Source of the DNA: Methanothrix harundinacea
GTDB taxonomy: Archaea; Halobacteriota; Methanosarcinia; Methanotrichales; Methanotrichaceae
Direction of reading: 5' to 3'
DNA length: 31,831 nt
Assembly (NCBI GenBank): GCA_002506535.1
Contig: DAXT01000012.1
Location: forward strand, 1 to 31,831
Shown: piece by piece, positions 23,114-31,112 of the stretch
Layout of the letters: every line of letters starts with the position of its first letter
Numbering within the stretch: position 1 is the first letter of the stretch
The notes under the pieces: generated by a model
Database searches by the model: none
The model's input: only the letters and a program-made list of their open reading frames with translations
Told to the model about the DNA's origin: nothing
Position numbers and translations under genes: made by a program

Positions 23114-24741
23114 CTGATATCACCAAAGATCCAAGGGTCATAATATTCTTCGCGGCAGTGGTCACATCCCTATTAATCCTGGCTCCGATGCCCAGCGAAG
23201 ACGGCCTCAAGAGTAGGCTGAAGTACGGCCTCGATCTGGAGGGCGGTTCGTGGCTCCAGCTGAAGCTCCAGGGCTCCATGATCCAGCCTCAGGTCGATCC
23301 GATAAAGATCCTGGAGAAGCAGTTCGGTGAAGCCTTCGGCGCGCCCGTCCAGGTGGAGTGGCGCCAGGCGACGACAGAATACGAGATTATCGCGGAAGGA
23401 AGGGTCACCAGGGCCCAGGTGGAGGATCTGGGATACCCCCAGGCGACGGTCACCCCCAGGGGCGACGCCACCAGAATAGCGATCGCGGCGTCTCCCGTCG
23501 GCGTGATGATGAACTACCTGCAGACCTCCCTCGACTCGGACGTTAAGTACCTGGGTCCGGACCCCATATCCTTCGAGGTGAGATCAAACGTCACCAGGGA
23601 GTCTATTGAGGCGCTCCTCGCCGAGGTCGGCGGGACCCTGGCCCCCGGCGAGGCCGGGTTCTCGGAGGGGGTGACCGAAGAGACGGTCGACGAGACGAAG
23701 CAGATCCTGGACAGGAAGTTGAACCGTCTAGGCCTTGCGGATATCAAGGTCAGGGTGGTGGACAACAAGTTCATCCTCATCGATCTTGCGGGGGTCAGCG
23801 TCACCGACGCCCAGGATATCGTCGGTAAGCCCGGGGTCTTCGAGATCAGGATCCAGACCACAGGCAACGAGTCGATCCACGTCCTTTACGGCAGCGAGAT
23901 CGTCGACGTATCCCTTCCCACCGGGGATCGGGCAGGAAACTGGGGCGTCCCCTTCACCCTCTCTGAGGATGGGGCTCTCGCTTTCCAGAAGGCAGCGATC
24001 GATACCGGTGCCATCAAAAACAGGATGGATCACGAGATATCGATGCACCTGGACAACGATCTCATCTTCTCTGCACCCCTCGCCCAGGACCTGGCAGCGA
24101 GCCTCGAGGTCGCCCCCATGAGATCCATGGTCGCCCAGGTTGGCGCAGACAGCCAGAGGGCCCACGACCTATACATCCACCTGAGGGAGGGGGCTCTGCC
24201 TGTCAACGTCGAGATCATAGGGTCTGGCCAGGTGACGGCGGCCCTGGGAGAGCAGTTCAAAAAGCAGGTCCTGATAGCGGGGATCCTGGCGATGCTCTCG
24301 GCAGGGTTCATGATATTTTTGAGGTACAGGAGACCCAAGATCGTCGCTCCGATGGTGGCGACGTCCTTCAGCGAGGTCCTGATGATGCTGGCGATCGCAG
24401 CCCTCCTCAACTGGCAGCTCGACCTGGCAGCTCTCGCCGGGCTGATCGTGGTGATAGGGACGGGGATCGACCACCTGGTGATCATCACCGACGAGCTCCT
24501 CTACGAAGGAAAGATGCCCAGCGGCAAGGTCTACCTGGCGAGGCTCTCAAGCGCCTTCGGGATCATCATGGCCGCGGCGGCTACCATGATCGTCGCGATG
24601 CTCCCGCTCTTCGGGATGGGCTTTGGCGCCTTCAAGAGCTTCGCCCTGATAACCATAGCCGGGGTCCTGATAGGCGTCCTCATAGCAAGGCCTGCCTACG
24701 GCAGGATCATCGGATGGATCATGCAGGAAGGCCGGCAATAA
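23110..24741 (+). CDS. secD: Protein-export membrane protein SecD
   Basis: 543 residues from the ATG at 23110, which overlaps the secF stop. An earlier in-frame start at 23062 lies inside secF and is not needed. Helix 1 (VIIFFAAVVTSLLILAPM) is followed by the SecD signature KYGLDLEGGSWLQLKL, then a large extracellular P1 domain with the ETVDETKQILDRKLNRLGL repeat and PGVFEIRIQT. Five more helices come after residue 385 (VLIAGILAMLSAGFMIFL, SFSEVLMMLAIAALLNW, LAGLIVVIGTGIDHLVIITDE, IIMAAAATMIVAMLPLFG, LITIAGVLIGVLIARPAYG). The conserved GTGIDHLVIITDE replaces the bacterial GVGVNANVLIFE. It ends at a strong terminator. Confidence 0.93.
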   Translation: MTDITKDPRVIIFFAAVVTSLLILAPMPSEDGLKSRLKYGLDLEGGSWLQLKLQGSMIQPQVDPIKILEKQFGEAFGAPVQVEWRQATTEYEIIAEGRVTRAQVEDLGYPQATVTPRGDATRIAIAASPVGVMMNYLQTSLDSDVKYLGPDPISFEVRSNVTRESIEALLAEVGGTLAPGEAGFSEGVTEETVDETKQILDRKLNRLGLADIKVRVVDNKFILIDLAGVSVTDAQDIVGKPGVFEIRIQTTGNESIHVLYGSEIVDVSLPTGDRAGNWGVPFTLSEDGALAFQKAAIDTGAIKNRMDHEISMHLDNDLIFSAPLAQDLAASLEVAPMRSMVAQVGADSQRAHDLYIHLREGALPVNVEIIGSGQVTAALGEQFKKQVLIAGILAMLSAGFMIFLRYRRPKIVAPMVATSFSEVLMMLAIAALLNWQLDLAALAGLIVVIGTGIDHLVIITDELLYEGKMPSGKVYLARLSSAFGIIMAAAATMIVAMLPLFGMGFGAFKSFALITIAGVLIGVLIARPAYGRIIGWIMQEGRQ

Positions 24742-24762
24742 GACGGAAAAAAAACTGGATCC

Positions 24763-24804
24763 GGGGTTTGGTCGGGACGAAGGCCCGACCAAACCCCATT
24801 TTTC
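24763..24804. terminator. Perfect 14-bp hairpin terminator, probably bidirectional
   Basis: GGGGTTTGGTCGGG (24763-24776) pairs perfectly with CCCGACCAAACCCC (24784-24797) around the 7-nt loop ACGAAGG. It is followed by ATTTTTC on the plus strand. On the minus strand the stem is followed, about 8 nt later, by a T-run (24754-24747). It lies between secD and the convergent aminotransferase gene. Confidence 0.8.
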
Positions 24805-24835
24805 TATTTATAGCGCCCTCTTATCCGCCATCCAG

Positions 24836-26131
24836 TTAATCTTCTTTCAGCCAGGATGCCACATCCCGGGCCGCGCTGATGGTCTCTTCGCAGATGGTGG
24901 AGGTGAAGTCGTCGGGGAGCTTCTGGTGAAGGGGTATAGTCTCGCTGGCCGCGAGGGCTTTGGAGCCGTCGAAGTTGACGTAGGCGATCCGGGCCGAGAG
25001 CTCGCTATCGGGGCGGCCGAAGGCCGATCCGGGGAGGATGGCGACCCCCTTCTCCGCAAGGAGCCGCTCGCATAGGGTCGCGCCGTCCCTTATCCCCCTT
25101 CGCGCCAGCTCCTCCGCCAGGGTCGAGAAGTCCAGAAATAGGTAGAACCCCCCCTCGGGGGCGTGGACCCTGATCCCGGCTCCCCTGGCGATCTCATAAA
25201 ACTCCGAGCCGAGGGCCGAGAGGATCCTTCGCGCGTGCCAGAGATACCTCTCCATGGCGATCCCTCCCCGGAAAGCGTGAACGGCGGCGAACTGGATGGG
25301 AGCGGAAACGGAGGTGTACGTCTCGCTGGCGACGGTGGCCATCGCCTCCAGGAGCCAGTCGAGGTCCGGGGGGAAGGTGAAGGTCCCAAGCCTCCAGCCC
25401 CCGGCGCCGCACCACTTGGAGATCCCCGAGCTTATGATCGTACCCTCCGGGTAATACCGGGCGACGGAGACGTGCTCTCCCCGGTGATGGAGCTGGCCGT
25501 AGATCTCGTCGGATAGAAGGATCACCTCGTACTCCCGGGCGATGCGGGCGATCTCCTCCAGCTCCTCCGCCGAGTAGGTGAGGCCGTCGGGATTTCCCGG
25601 GTAGTTGAGGATCAGGATCCGGGGTCGATAGACGTCCCTCTCGCTCTCCAGAAACCGCTCCAGCCTCTCGGAGGTTATATGCCACTTCTCCTCGAAGGTG
25701 GTGTGGAGGAGGCGGACCCTTTTGCCCAGGATCTGGGCCTGGGGGACGTAGGAGACCCAGGCCGGGGTCGGGACGATGATCTCGCCGTAGTAGACGAGCT
25801 GGAGGAGGAACATCAGCTCCTTGGAGCCGGGGCCGACGATGACGTTCTCGCCGCTGGCGGTGACCCCGTCCTTCTTCCTGTGGAACTCGGCGACCGCCTC
25901 CTTCAGGGCCGGGAGCCCCTTCACCGGGAGGTAGTCCTTCTCCGAGGCGTAGAGCCTCAGGGCGTTGACGACGGGGGTCGGGACCGGGAAGGGGGACTGG
26001 CCGAGGCCGAGGTTTCTCACCCGCACGCCCTGGCTCTCCAGGAGCTTGCACCTCTCGTTGATGGCTAGGGTCGCGGACGGCTCGACCCCCCGGACGTTGA
26101 TGTTGAGGCTGACGTGTTTACGAAGGTTCAT
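24836..26131 (-). CDS. Class I/II PLP-dependent aminotransferase
   Basis: A 431-residue fold-type-I enzyme. The PLP lysine is K239 in SSGISKWCGAGGWRLG. Supporting residues are N180 (NYPGNPDG), D208 and Y211 (LLSDEIYG) and the substrate-carboxylate arginine R247. GQSPFPVPTPV and YLPVKGLPALKEAVAEF match the aspartate / aromatic aminotransferase N-domain; GPGSKELMFLL holds the phosphate-binding site. The amino donor and acceptor are not readable. Its length is slightly above the usual 390 residues because of a longer C-terminal domain. GGAG stands 9 nt before the ATG. It is divergent from the secreted protein at 26256 and shares a promoter region with it. Confidence 0.88.
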   Translation of the reverse strand: MNLRKHVSLNINVRGVEPSATLAINERCKLLESQGVRVRNLGLGQSPFPVPTPVVNALRLYASEKDYLPVKGLPALKEAVAEFHRKKDGVTASGENVIVGPGSKELMFLLQLVYYGEIIVPTPAWVSYVPQAQILGKRVRLLHTTFEEKWHITSERLERFLESERDVYRPRILILNYPGNPDGLTYSAEELEEIARIAREYEVILLSDEIYGQLHHRGEHVSVARYYPEGTIISSGISKWCGAGGWRLGTFTFPPDLDWLLEAMATVASETYTSVSAPIQFAAVHAFRGGIAMERYLWHARRILSALGSEFYEIARGAGIRVHAPEGGFYLFLDFSTLAEELARRGIRDGATLCERLLAEKGVAILPGSAFGRPDSELSARIAYVNFDGSKALAASETIPLHQKLPDDFTSTICEETISAARDVASWLKED

Positions 26132-26151
26132 CTATCTCGACTCCATCTGGA

Positions 26152-26180
26152 GGATCTCTCTACAGGATCTCTCTACAGGA
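26152..26180. repeat. 13-bp direct repeat in the aminotransferase leader
   Basis: GGATCTCTCTACA occurs twice head to tail followed by GGA. It lies between the aminotransferase start and the shared promoter, inside its predicted untranslated leader, and may be a regulator-binding pair or simple slippage. Confidence 0.5.
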
Positions 26181-26194
26181 CTTCTGGTTCTCCG

Positions 26195-26210
26195 ATATAA
26201 CATTTATAAA
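26195..26210. promoter_or_regulatory. Divergent TATA elements
   Basis: TTTATAAA (26203-26210) fits the plus-strand secreted-protein gene, predicting an RNA start near 26232. GTTATATC read on the minus strand (26202-26195) fits the aminotransferase gene. The two sites abut. Confidence 0.6.
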
Positions 26211-26255
26211 AGATGCGGACCAACCCGGTTCCCTGCAAAGGGAAGTGAGGTTACG

Positions 26256-26921
26256 ATGACGGGATCTTCGGAGGGCTTGAAGCGGAGTTCGGTTATGGGT
26301 ATCGCGGCGGGTTCGGCGGGCACGGCTATGGCAAAGGCGGTCATTTCGGCTCTGGTGGCGTATCTTATCATCTTCGCTCCTCCGGCTATGGCGGCGGAGG
26401 AGACGGTCACCCTCGGCGGGTATCAGGTATCCTTCGACCTGGGGAACTATACAGCCTACGCCTTAGAGTTTGAGGAGGTACCCTACGCCAACGTCGACGG
26501 CGAAGAGCATCCGTCCTCGGTATGCTGGATCCGGGGCGATAGGTCGATGATGATCGCCCTCACCGATTACGGCGTCCCGGTTGAGGCGACTAGCTCCCTG
26601 ACCCGCAGGGCGGTGACCCTTTACCTCACCAACGCCGAATGCAAGAACCTCCAGACCCACGAGATCCAGATCGACGGAAAGCCGGCGATCCTCGGCCTCG
26701 GGGAGCGGCCGAGCGGCTCGATCCTGATATGCGCTGTCTTCTGGCCGGATATCCGGGAGGTCAACGGGTCCCTCGTCGCCCAGGTCGACTGCACCATCGC
26801 CTCCGAGGAGTCGGCGGAGCTGACGGAGAGGCTACTCAACTCCATCGCCGTCAGGCTCCCCGGGGTGGCGGAGGAAGGGGGCGCAGGAGCTATGTCGGAG
26901 TCGGACAGGATCGTGCTCTGA
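26256..26921 (+). CDS. Secreted protein of unknown function
   Basis: 221 residues from the ATG at 26256, chosen because GTGAGG lies about 7 nt upstream and a TATA box about 50 nt upstream; a longer open frame back to 25965 runs antisense through the aminotransferase. The signal peptide is unusually long (about 47 residues): a polar/basic start, then AVISALVAYLIIFAPPAMA-AEE. The mature protein is compact alpha/beta (VTLGGYQVSFDLGNYTAYAL, MMIALTDYGVPV, RAVTLYLTNAECKNLQTHEIQIDGKPAILGLGE, ILICAVFWPDI, AQVDCTIASEESAELTERLLNSIAV) with three Cys. No family recognised. Followed 36 nt later by another unknown gene. Confidence 0.7.
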   Translation: MTGSSEGLKRSSVMGIAAGSAGTAMAKAVISALVAYLIIFAPPAMAAEETVTLGGYQVSFDLGNYTAYALEFEEVPYANVDGEEHPSSVCWIRGDRSMMIALTDYGVPVEATSSLTRRAVTLYLTNAECKNLQTHEIQIDGKPAILGLGERPSGSILICAVFWPDIREVNGSLVAQVDCTIASEESAELTERLLNSIAVRLPGVAEEGGAGAMSESDRIVL

Positions 26922-26957
26922 TCTGGGCAGAGGAGAAGATCCACGGTTATTTGGGCG

Positions 26958-27299
26958 ATGGCCATGATATCCGAAGACTGCGACCTGGACCGGTTCATAG
27001 AGGCGATCGAAGACCTCCCCTACCACGACCTCCTCATCTTTACTCTGAAGGAGGGGTACGCCGCCGACGACCTCATCGTCCACAAGGGGAGGGACGGCGC
27101 CTCCCCCGAGGAGATGGAGAGGATCACCGGGTACAACCGGGCGCTGCGGTCCTTCATATTCCTCCTCCAGATCGGACAGAAGCCCGACCTCGCCTCCGAG
27201 AGGGAGAAGGAGAACTACTACAGGTTCCGCAGCGTCGCTGCGAAGCTGGTGGAGAGGAGAGAGCTCCTACCAGCGATCCTCGACTACTTCGATGGGTGA
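26958..27299 (+). CDS. Small helical protein of unknown function
   Basis: 113 residues, with no signal peptide and no metal-binding motif; an ATG at 26964 is an equal alternative start. The sequence is predicted helical and charged (DLDRFIEAIEDLPYHDLLIFTL, SPEEMERITGYNRALRSFIFLLQIG, REKENYYRFRSVAAKLVERREL). I do not recognise it. It is probably co-transcribed with the secreted protein upstream. Codon use looks like its GC-rich neighbours, so it is likely native. Confidence 0.6.
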   Translation: MAMISEDCDLDRFIEAIEDLPYHDLLIFTLKEGYAADDLIVHKGRDGASPEEMERITGYNRALRSFIFLLQIGQKPDLASEREKENYYRFRSVAAKLVERRELLPAILDYFDG

Positions 27300-27328
27300 T
27301 CTTTGCCATCGGCCGCTGCATTTTTATG

Positions 27329-27347
27329 GGATCGGCTGATCCGATCC
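27329..27347. other. Hairpin in the intergenic region
   Basis: GGATCGG / CCGATCC form a 7-bp stem with a 5-nt loop. It lies 30 nt after the preceding stop with no T-run following. A second small stem, CGCAG-TTG-CTGCG, lies at about 27386-27398. Possible RNA-processing or attenuation structures; function unknown. Confidence 0.35.
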
Positions 27348-27446
27348 TCCGGGGATGCATGCAGCTTTCCAACAAACTCGGCGACGCAGTTGCTGCGACC
27401 TAAATAGACATTGGTCTCTGCCGTCGGCCAAATGCTGGTGTCAGAT

Positions 27447-28385
27447 ATGAAACATCTTAATATATCCTTGAAGATTTTATTTATCCTGGTCGGGGCTATC
27501 CTCGCCGCCCCATCGGCTCTGGGAGAAGACGGATCGGCGGGAGAATTGGGCCCGTCGCCCGCAGCCTCTCCAGACGTCGACGAGCTGGTATCATTTGTGA
27601 AGTCCGCCGTCGCCTTCGCCCAGGAGAAGGGGAGGGAGACGGCCCCGAGAGAGTTCAGCGATAAGAACGGCTCCTTCGTCAGGGGAGAGCTGTACATATA
27701 CGCCTACGACTTCCGCGGGAAGAATATCGCCCATCCCTTCAAACCGGACTGGACGGGCGAGGATAAGATGAACGAGACGGACGCCAACGGCGTTTTGTAC
27801 ATCAGAAACCTGGTGGCGGCCGCGAGGGGCGGCGAGGGGTTCACCTACTTCATCTTCTCAAACCCCGCCCACGAGAACAGAGATGAGTTCAAGATCGGCT
27901 ACGCCATGAAGGTGGACGACGAATGGTGGCTCGGCTCCGGCCTCTACCTCCCTGAGGTCTCGGCGGCCTTCGACGGGGAGGAGAGAGAGGATCTGGTGGC
28001 CTTGGTCGAGGAGGCCCTGGAGTTCGCGAGAAAGAAGGGCAAAGACGAGGCTATAGCGGCGTTCAACGATCCCTCGGGGGAGTTCACCCGGGACGGCAGC
28101 TACATCTTCGCCTACGATTATGAGGGAACGACCCTCGCCCTCCCCCACCAGCAGCATCTTCTGGGAGAAAGAAGGATCGAGGCGGAAGACCCCAGGGGGG
28201 TCAGATTCATCCAGGAGGCGATCGACGCCGCAAGAAACGGGAGCCGCTTCCTCTATTACATCTATCCCGATCCCGAGAGAGAGATGAGCCCGACTTTGAA
28301 GCTCAGCCTCGTCGCCGACGTGGACGGGACCTGGTTCTTGGGCACGAGGATCTACTCTGGTGCGGACGGAGGAAAGGATGGATGA
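27447..28385 (+). CDS. Secreted tandem Cache_2-domain protein
   Basis: 312 residues from the ATG at 27447, which has GGTG about 8 nt upstream and opens into a signal peptide (MKHLNISLKILFILVGAILAA). Two tandem Cache_2-type sensor modules follow. Each has a helix VKSAVAFAQEKGRETA / VEEALEFARKKGKDEA, an F...G.F.RG.LYIYAYDFRGKNIAHP or SYIFAYDYEGTTLALP strand pair, D..G..FI...I..AR.G..F.YYI, and a final WWLGSGLYL / WFLGTRIYS strand. Cache domains bind small ligands outside the cell, usually ahead of a kinase or chemotaxis module. Here there is no transmembrane helix after the domains and no output domain, so it acts as a free or lipid-attached binding protein. A second Cache gene lies downstream beyond a repeat array. 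Confidence 0.85.
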   Translation: MKHLNISLKILFILVGAILAAPSALGEDGSAGELGPSPAASPDVDELVSFVKSAVAFAQEKGRETAPREFSDKNGSFVRGELYIYAYDFRGKNIAHPFKPDWTGEDKMNETDANGVLYIRNLVAAARGGEGFTYFIFSNPAHENRDEFKIGYAMKVDDEWWLGSGLYLPEVSAAFDGEEREDLVALVEEALEFARKKGKDEAIAAFNDPSGEFTRDGSYIFAYDYEGTTLALPHQQHLLGERRIEAEDPRGVRFIQEAIDAARNGSRFLYYIYPDPEREMSPTLKLSLVADVDGTWFLGTRIYSGADGGKDG

Positions 28386-28396
28386 GCCCCGTCTGG

Positions 28397-28505
28397 TCGT
28401 CATCCAAATAGGATCGTCATCCAGATAGGATCGTCATCCAGATAGGATCATCATCCAGATAGGATCATCATCTAAATAGGATCGTCATCCAAATAGTATC
28501 ATCTA
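28397..28505. repeat. 17-bp tandem repeat, six copies plus a partial
   Basis: Unit TCGTCATCCAGATAGGA, with copies at 28397, 28414, 28431, 28448, 28465 and 28482, each 17 bases, varying at positions 3, 9, 11 and 16, then a partial copy to 28505. The array fills most of the gap between the two Cache-protein genes and ends 22 nt before the second start. It could be a regulator-binding array or a variable-number tandem repeat. Confidence 0.9.
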
Positions 28506-28527
28506 TGTCGACAAGGGGTTATCTGAT

Positions 28528-29433
28528 ATGAAGAGAAATAGAAGCTTGAGGGAGGGCCTGTCCTGCCGTCTATCGGTGGCGGCCTTGGCCGCCCTCCTTT
28601 TTTGCGCCTTAGCCGCCTCGGGGGAGGATATCCCACCGGCCGGCGCGTCCTCTGGAGGATCTCTGCCGGATATGCCCTTCCTCCTCCTCCAGATCCAGGC
28701 AGACGTCCAGGGAAGCCTCAACGATCTGGAGGCGGCGGTGGCCGATGCGTCTGCGGAGCTATCCGCACCGGGGCTTGGGGGGCACGCTGCCCGGCAGGTC
28801 CTCGGAAGGCTCCTGGACGCCAATCCTGACCTCGTCGAGGCCGTCACCTTCGATATCGACGGGAGGATCGTCGTCGCCGAATGCGACGATTGCGAGGGGG
28901 CCGAGGGGGCGCAAGGAGCGGACATCAGCGGCCAGGAGCATATCGCCCGGGTCCTCAAGACCAGAAACCCCGCCTTCAGCGGAGAGTTCGTCCTGGTGGA
29001 GGGATATGCGGGGACGGCCATCGCTTATCCGGTCTTCAACGAGGATGGCGAGCTGCTGGGGGGGATAAGCGCCATCATCAAGCCCGAGGATATGATCGGC
29101 GGCCTGGTGGCCGAGAAGCTGCGCTTCGACGTCTCCACCCGGTCCCAGATCACCGACTACAGCTTCTGGGCGATGGACCCCGACGGCCTCATCTTATACG
29201 ACCGGGACGAGAGCCAGATCGGCAAGCTCCTCTTCGAGGACCCCCTCTACCAGCCGTTCCCAAGCCTCCTCGAACTGGGGGAGAGGATCGCGGCCGAGAG
29301 GGCGGGACACGGATACTACAGCTTCCAGGTCGCCGAAGGGGACGAGACGGTGGTGACCAAGGAGAGCTACTGGACGACGGCAGGGCTCTACGGGAGGGAT
29401 TGGAGGCTCGTCGTCACCAGGATCGCTGAGTGA
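28528..29433 (+). CDS. Secreted dCache-type sensor-domain protein
   Basis: 301 residues with a signal peptide (hydrophobic LSVAALAALLFCALAASG, about 16-33). Then a dCache_1-like double sensor domain: a long N-terminal helix (LLLQIQADVQGSLNDLEAAVADASAEL), ANPDLVEAVTFDIDGRIVVAE, QEHIARVLKTRNPAFSGEFVLVEGYAGTAIAYPVFNEDGELLGGISAIIKPEDMI, then a membrane-distal repeat FWAMDPDGLILYDRDESQIGKLLF ending KESYWTTAGLYGRDWRLVVTRI. The layout matches methyl-accepting chemotaxis protein ectodomains, but no second transmembrane helix, HAMP or signalling domain follows. It is preceded by the 17-bp repeat array and followed by a T-run. Confidence 0.82.
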   Translation: MKRNRSLREGLSCRLSVAALAALLFCALAASGEDIPPAGASSGGSLPDMPFLLLQIQADVQGSLNDLEAAVADASAELSAPGLGGHAARQVLGRLLDANPDLVEAVTFDIDGRIVVAECDDCEGAEGAQGADISGQEHIARVLKTRNPAFSGEFVLVEGYAGTAIAYPVFNEDGELLGGISAIIKPEDMIGGLVAEKLRFDVSTRSQITDYSFWAMDPDGLILYDRDESQIGKLLFEDPLYQPFPSLLELGERIAAERAGHGYYSFQVAEGDETVVTKESYWTTAGLYGRDWRLVVTRIAE

Positions 29434-29448
29434 GGCCCCCCCCGCCAC

Positions 29449-29456
29449 TATTTTTT
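29449..29456 (+). terminator. Poly-T terminator of the dCache gene
   Basis: TATTTTTT begins 15 nt after the stop codon, following a C-rich stretch. No clear stem. Confidence 0.5.
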
Positions 29457-29480
29457 CCAGGCCGTCTCATGGAAGCCGGA

Positions 29481-29515
29481 TAGACCGGGCCCGTTCTATG
29501 GGATGCCCTGGTCTA
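29481..29515. other. Bulged hairpin between convergent genes
   Basis: TAGACCGGGC pairs with GCCCTGGTCTA with one bulged base around a 14-nt loop. It lies between the convergent dCache and M24 peptidase genes, so it may stop or protect either transcript. Confidence 0.35.
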
Positions 29516-29582
29516 CGAACTCCTATCAGAAGATGACCCCGTCCGGGATCGTCGGACCGACCTGCCCCAGAGAGATCCTCCG

Positions 29583-30749
29583 TCAGACCCGCCAAATCTC
29601 CTGGGGGAGCCTCGTCAGCCTTGTCGGACCGGAATCGGTGGTGAGGAAGGTGTCCTCGATCCCCACGACCCCGACCCCCGGGTATATCATCTTAGGCTCT
29701 ACGGCGACGGTCATGTTGGGGAGGATCTCATGATCGACGGGCCCCAGCACCGGGTACTCGTCGATCTCAAGGCCTACGCCGTGGCCGACGAAGCCGCACT
29801 TCGCCCCGAGAGGGCCGCCGAGGGCGTCCCCATACCCCAGCTCCTCGCCCCTGGCCTCGGAGATATCATAGATCTCCCGACCGCAGTTTCCCGGCCGGAG
29901 CGCCTCGGCGACGGACCTCTCCACCTCCAGGGCGGCGGCGTGGGCCTCCTCCAGCTCCTCGGGGAGGCGGCCTATCGAGAAGATCCTCGTCTCGTCGGCG
30001 ATGTAGCCGTTGTAGACCCCGCCGTAGTCGACGAGGACCGGCTCGTTCCTCTTGATCTTGCGAAAGCCCGGCCCCTGGGGCTGGAGGAGGGACGGGCCTA
30101 CGCCGCCTGTCGGCGAGGCGACGTAGCTGGGATAGGCGGCGTTGGGCCCAGCCATCAGGTGGCCGAGGGGTAGATCGTGGTTGAACCTGCGGAAACGGAG
30201 GGACCCCTGGTGGCCGAGGGATCTCATCTCCGCTTCGAGCCTCGCCGCCAGCTCGATCTCCATCATCCCCTCCCGAAGATGGTCGGGGACGGAGCCGATC
30301 CCGGCGTCGAGGATCCGGGCCGCCCCCTTGAGGAGGCGGATCTCGAACTTCGACTTGACGGACCTGACCTGCTTGATCTTTTCGGATACGTCGACGAGCT
30401 CTGCATCTCCCAGGGCGGCCTTCACCCGGGCGTAGTTATTGAAAGGAAGGACGTCCAGCTCCAGGCCGATCCTCGCCCCATCGGGTATGGCGAGGTCCGC
30501 CTTGAGGTTTTTCAGGCTCCGAAGCGGCCTGACCTCCAGGGGCGACTCCTCCCTCGCCCTATCCAGGCTCTTTCTCACCATAACGACGGCCTCGGCCTCC
30601 GGGTCCGCCGGGACGTAGACGAGCCCATCCTGGGCGGTCCCCGAGAAGTATAGCATGTCCACGGACTGGAATATGATGGCTCCGTCGAGCCCCTCCATCC
30701 TCCTCTGCAGCCTCTTAGTCCTATCAACGATCTCCGATATAGGGTGCAT
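29583..30749 (-). CDS. M24 family metallopeptidase (Xaa-Pro dipeptidase / aminopeptidase P-like)
   Basis: 388 residues from the ATG at 30749. The frame is open to an ATG at 30776, but the TATA box at 30781-30775 overlaps that start and predicts an RNA start near 30752, so 30749 or 30761 is more likely. The N-terminal creatinase domain (AIIFQSVDMLYFSGTAQDGLVYVP) is followed by the pita-bread catalytic domain. Metal ligands, numbered from 30776, are D250 and D261 (VLVDYGGVYNGYIADETR), H332 (FVGHGVGLEIDEYP), E360 (VAVEPKM) and E374 (GIEDTFL). All five are present, so it should be an active two-metal peptidase on X-Pro substrates, although many M24 members have uncertain substrates. Confidence 0.9.
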   Translation of the reverse strand: MHPISEIVDRTKRLQRRMEGLDGAIIFQSVDMLYFSGTAQDGLVYVPADPEAEAVVMVRKSLDRAREESPLEVRPLRSLKNLKADLAIPDGARIGLELDVLPFNNYARVKAALGDAELVDVSEKIKQVRSVKSKFEIRLLKGAARILDAGIGSVPDHLREGMMEIELAARLEAEMRSLGHQGSLRFRRFNHDLPLGHLMAGPNAAYPSYVASPTGGVGPSLLQPQGPGFRKIKRNEPVLVDYGGVYNGYIADETRIFSIGRLPEELEEAHAAALEVERSVAEALRPGNCGREIYDISEARGEELGYGDALGGPLGAKCGFVGHGVGLEIDEYPVLGPVDHEILPNMTVAVEPKMIYPGVGVVGIEDTFLTTDSGPTRLTRLPQEIWRV

Positions 30750-30774
30750 CAAGTATTCCATTTTATTTATCTCC

Positions 30775-30781
30775 ATTTATA
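30775..30781 (-). promoter_or_regulatory. TATA box of the M24 peptidase, formed at an inverted-repeat end
   Basis: The minus strand reads CACTATAAATGG. The TATA part is the last bases of the 15-bp terminal inverted repeat joined to flanking DNA, so the repeat end supplies the promoter. Confidence 0.5.
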
Positions 30782-30872
30782 GTGCTGAACCAAAAGATTG
30801 ATACTAACCATCGATATCCATTGGCTTATCTATTGGCCAAATAAGTATTATAACTTGGGTTCAGCACTATAA
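30777..30872. mobile_element. Putative MITE-like element: 96 bp with perfect 15-bp terminal inverted repeats
   Basis: TTATAGTGCTGAACC (30777-30791) is the exact reverse complement of GGTTCAGCACTATAA (30858-30872). The 66-base interior is non-coding and contains a near-palindrome around TTGGCCAA. TIRs plus a short non-coding core are typical of MITEs derived from insertion sequences. The ends begin with TTATA, so TA target duplication is possible but unproven. It marks the switch from GC-rich to AT-rich DNA. Alternatives are an operator pair or an RNA hairpin. Confidence 0.5.
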
Positions 30873-31112
30873 TCACAAATTATCGCAGCATTGATTACCG
30901 TTACTATGTAGTGATTAATCGATAAGATGCTAGTTCCAAGATCGGTAAAATCATTGGTTCCTCTTTTAACCAAATATTATTAAAATCTTGCGGACTTCTC
31001 GAAGATTGATAATAACGTTTATATATTAATTTTTTTTTTAAAAAATTCATAATTTTGACATATTTTAGTCGATTCACTATTCTACCATGAATCTGAAATT
31101 CCAGGGAATTCA
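30873..31112. other. AT-rich non-coding stretch with no supported gene
   Basis: Strongly AT-rich, with long T and A runs at about 31027-31045. A 69-codon minus-strand ORF (30904-31113) is present but its start overlaps a TATA sequence and its composition is low-complexity, so I do not call it. This may be decayed DNA. Confidence 0.5.

Noticed and set aside
25194..26051. 285-codon Pro/Arg/Gly-rich open frame on the minus strand
   Set aside because: It is a shifted frame within the aminotransferase gene and lacks any recognisable domain.
28397..28505. CRISPR array
   Set aside because: The 17-bp units are directly abutting with no spacers and there are no cas genes; it is a plain tandem repeat.
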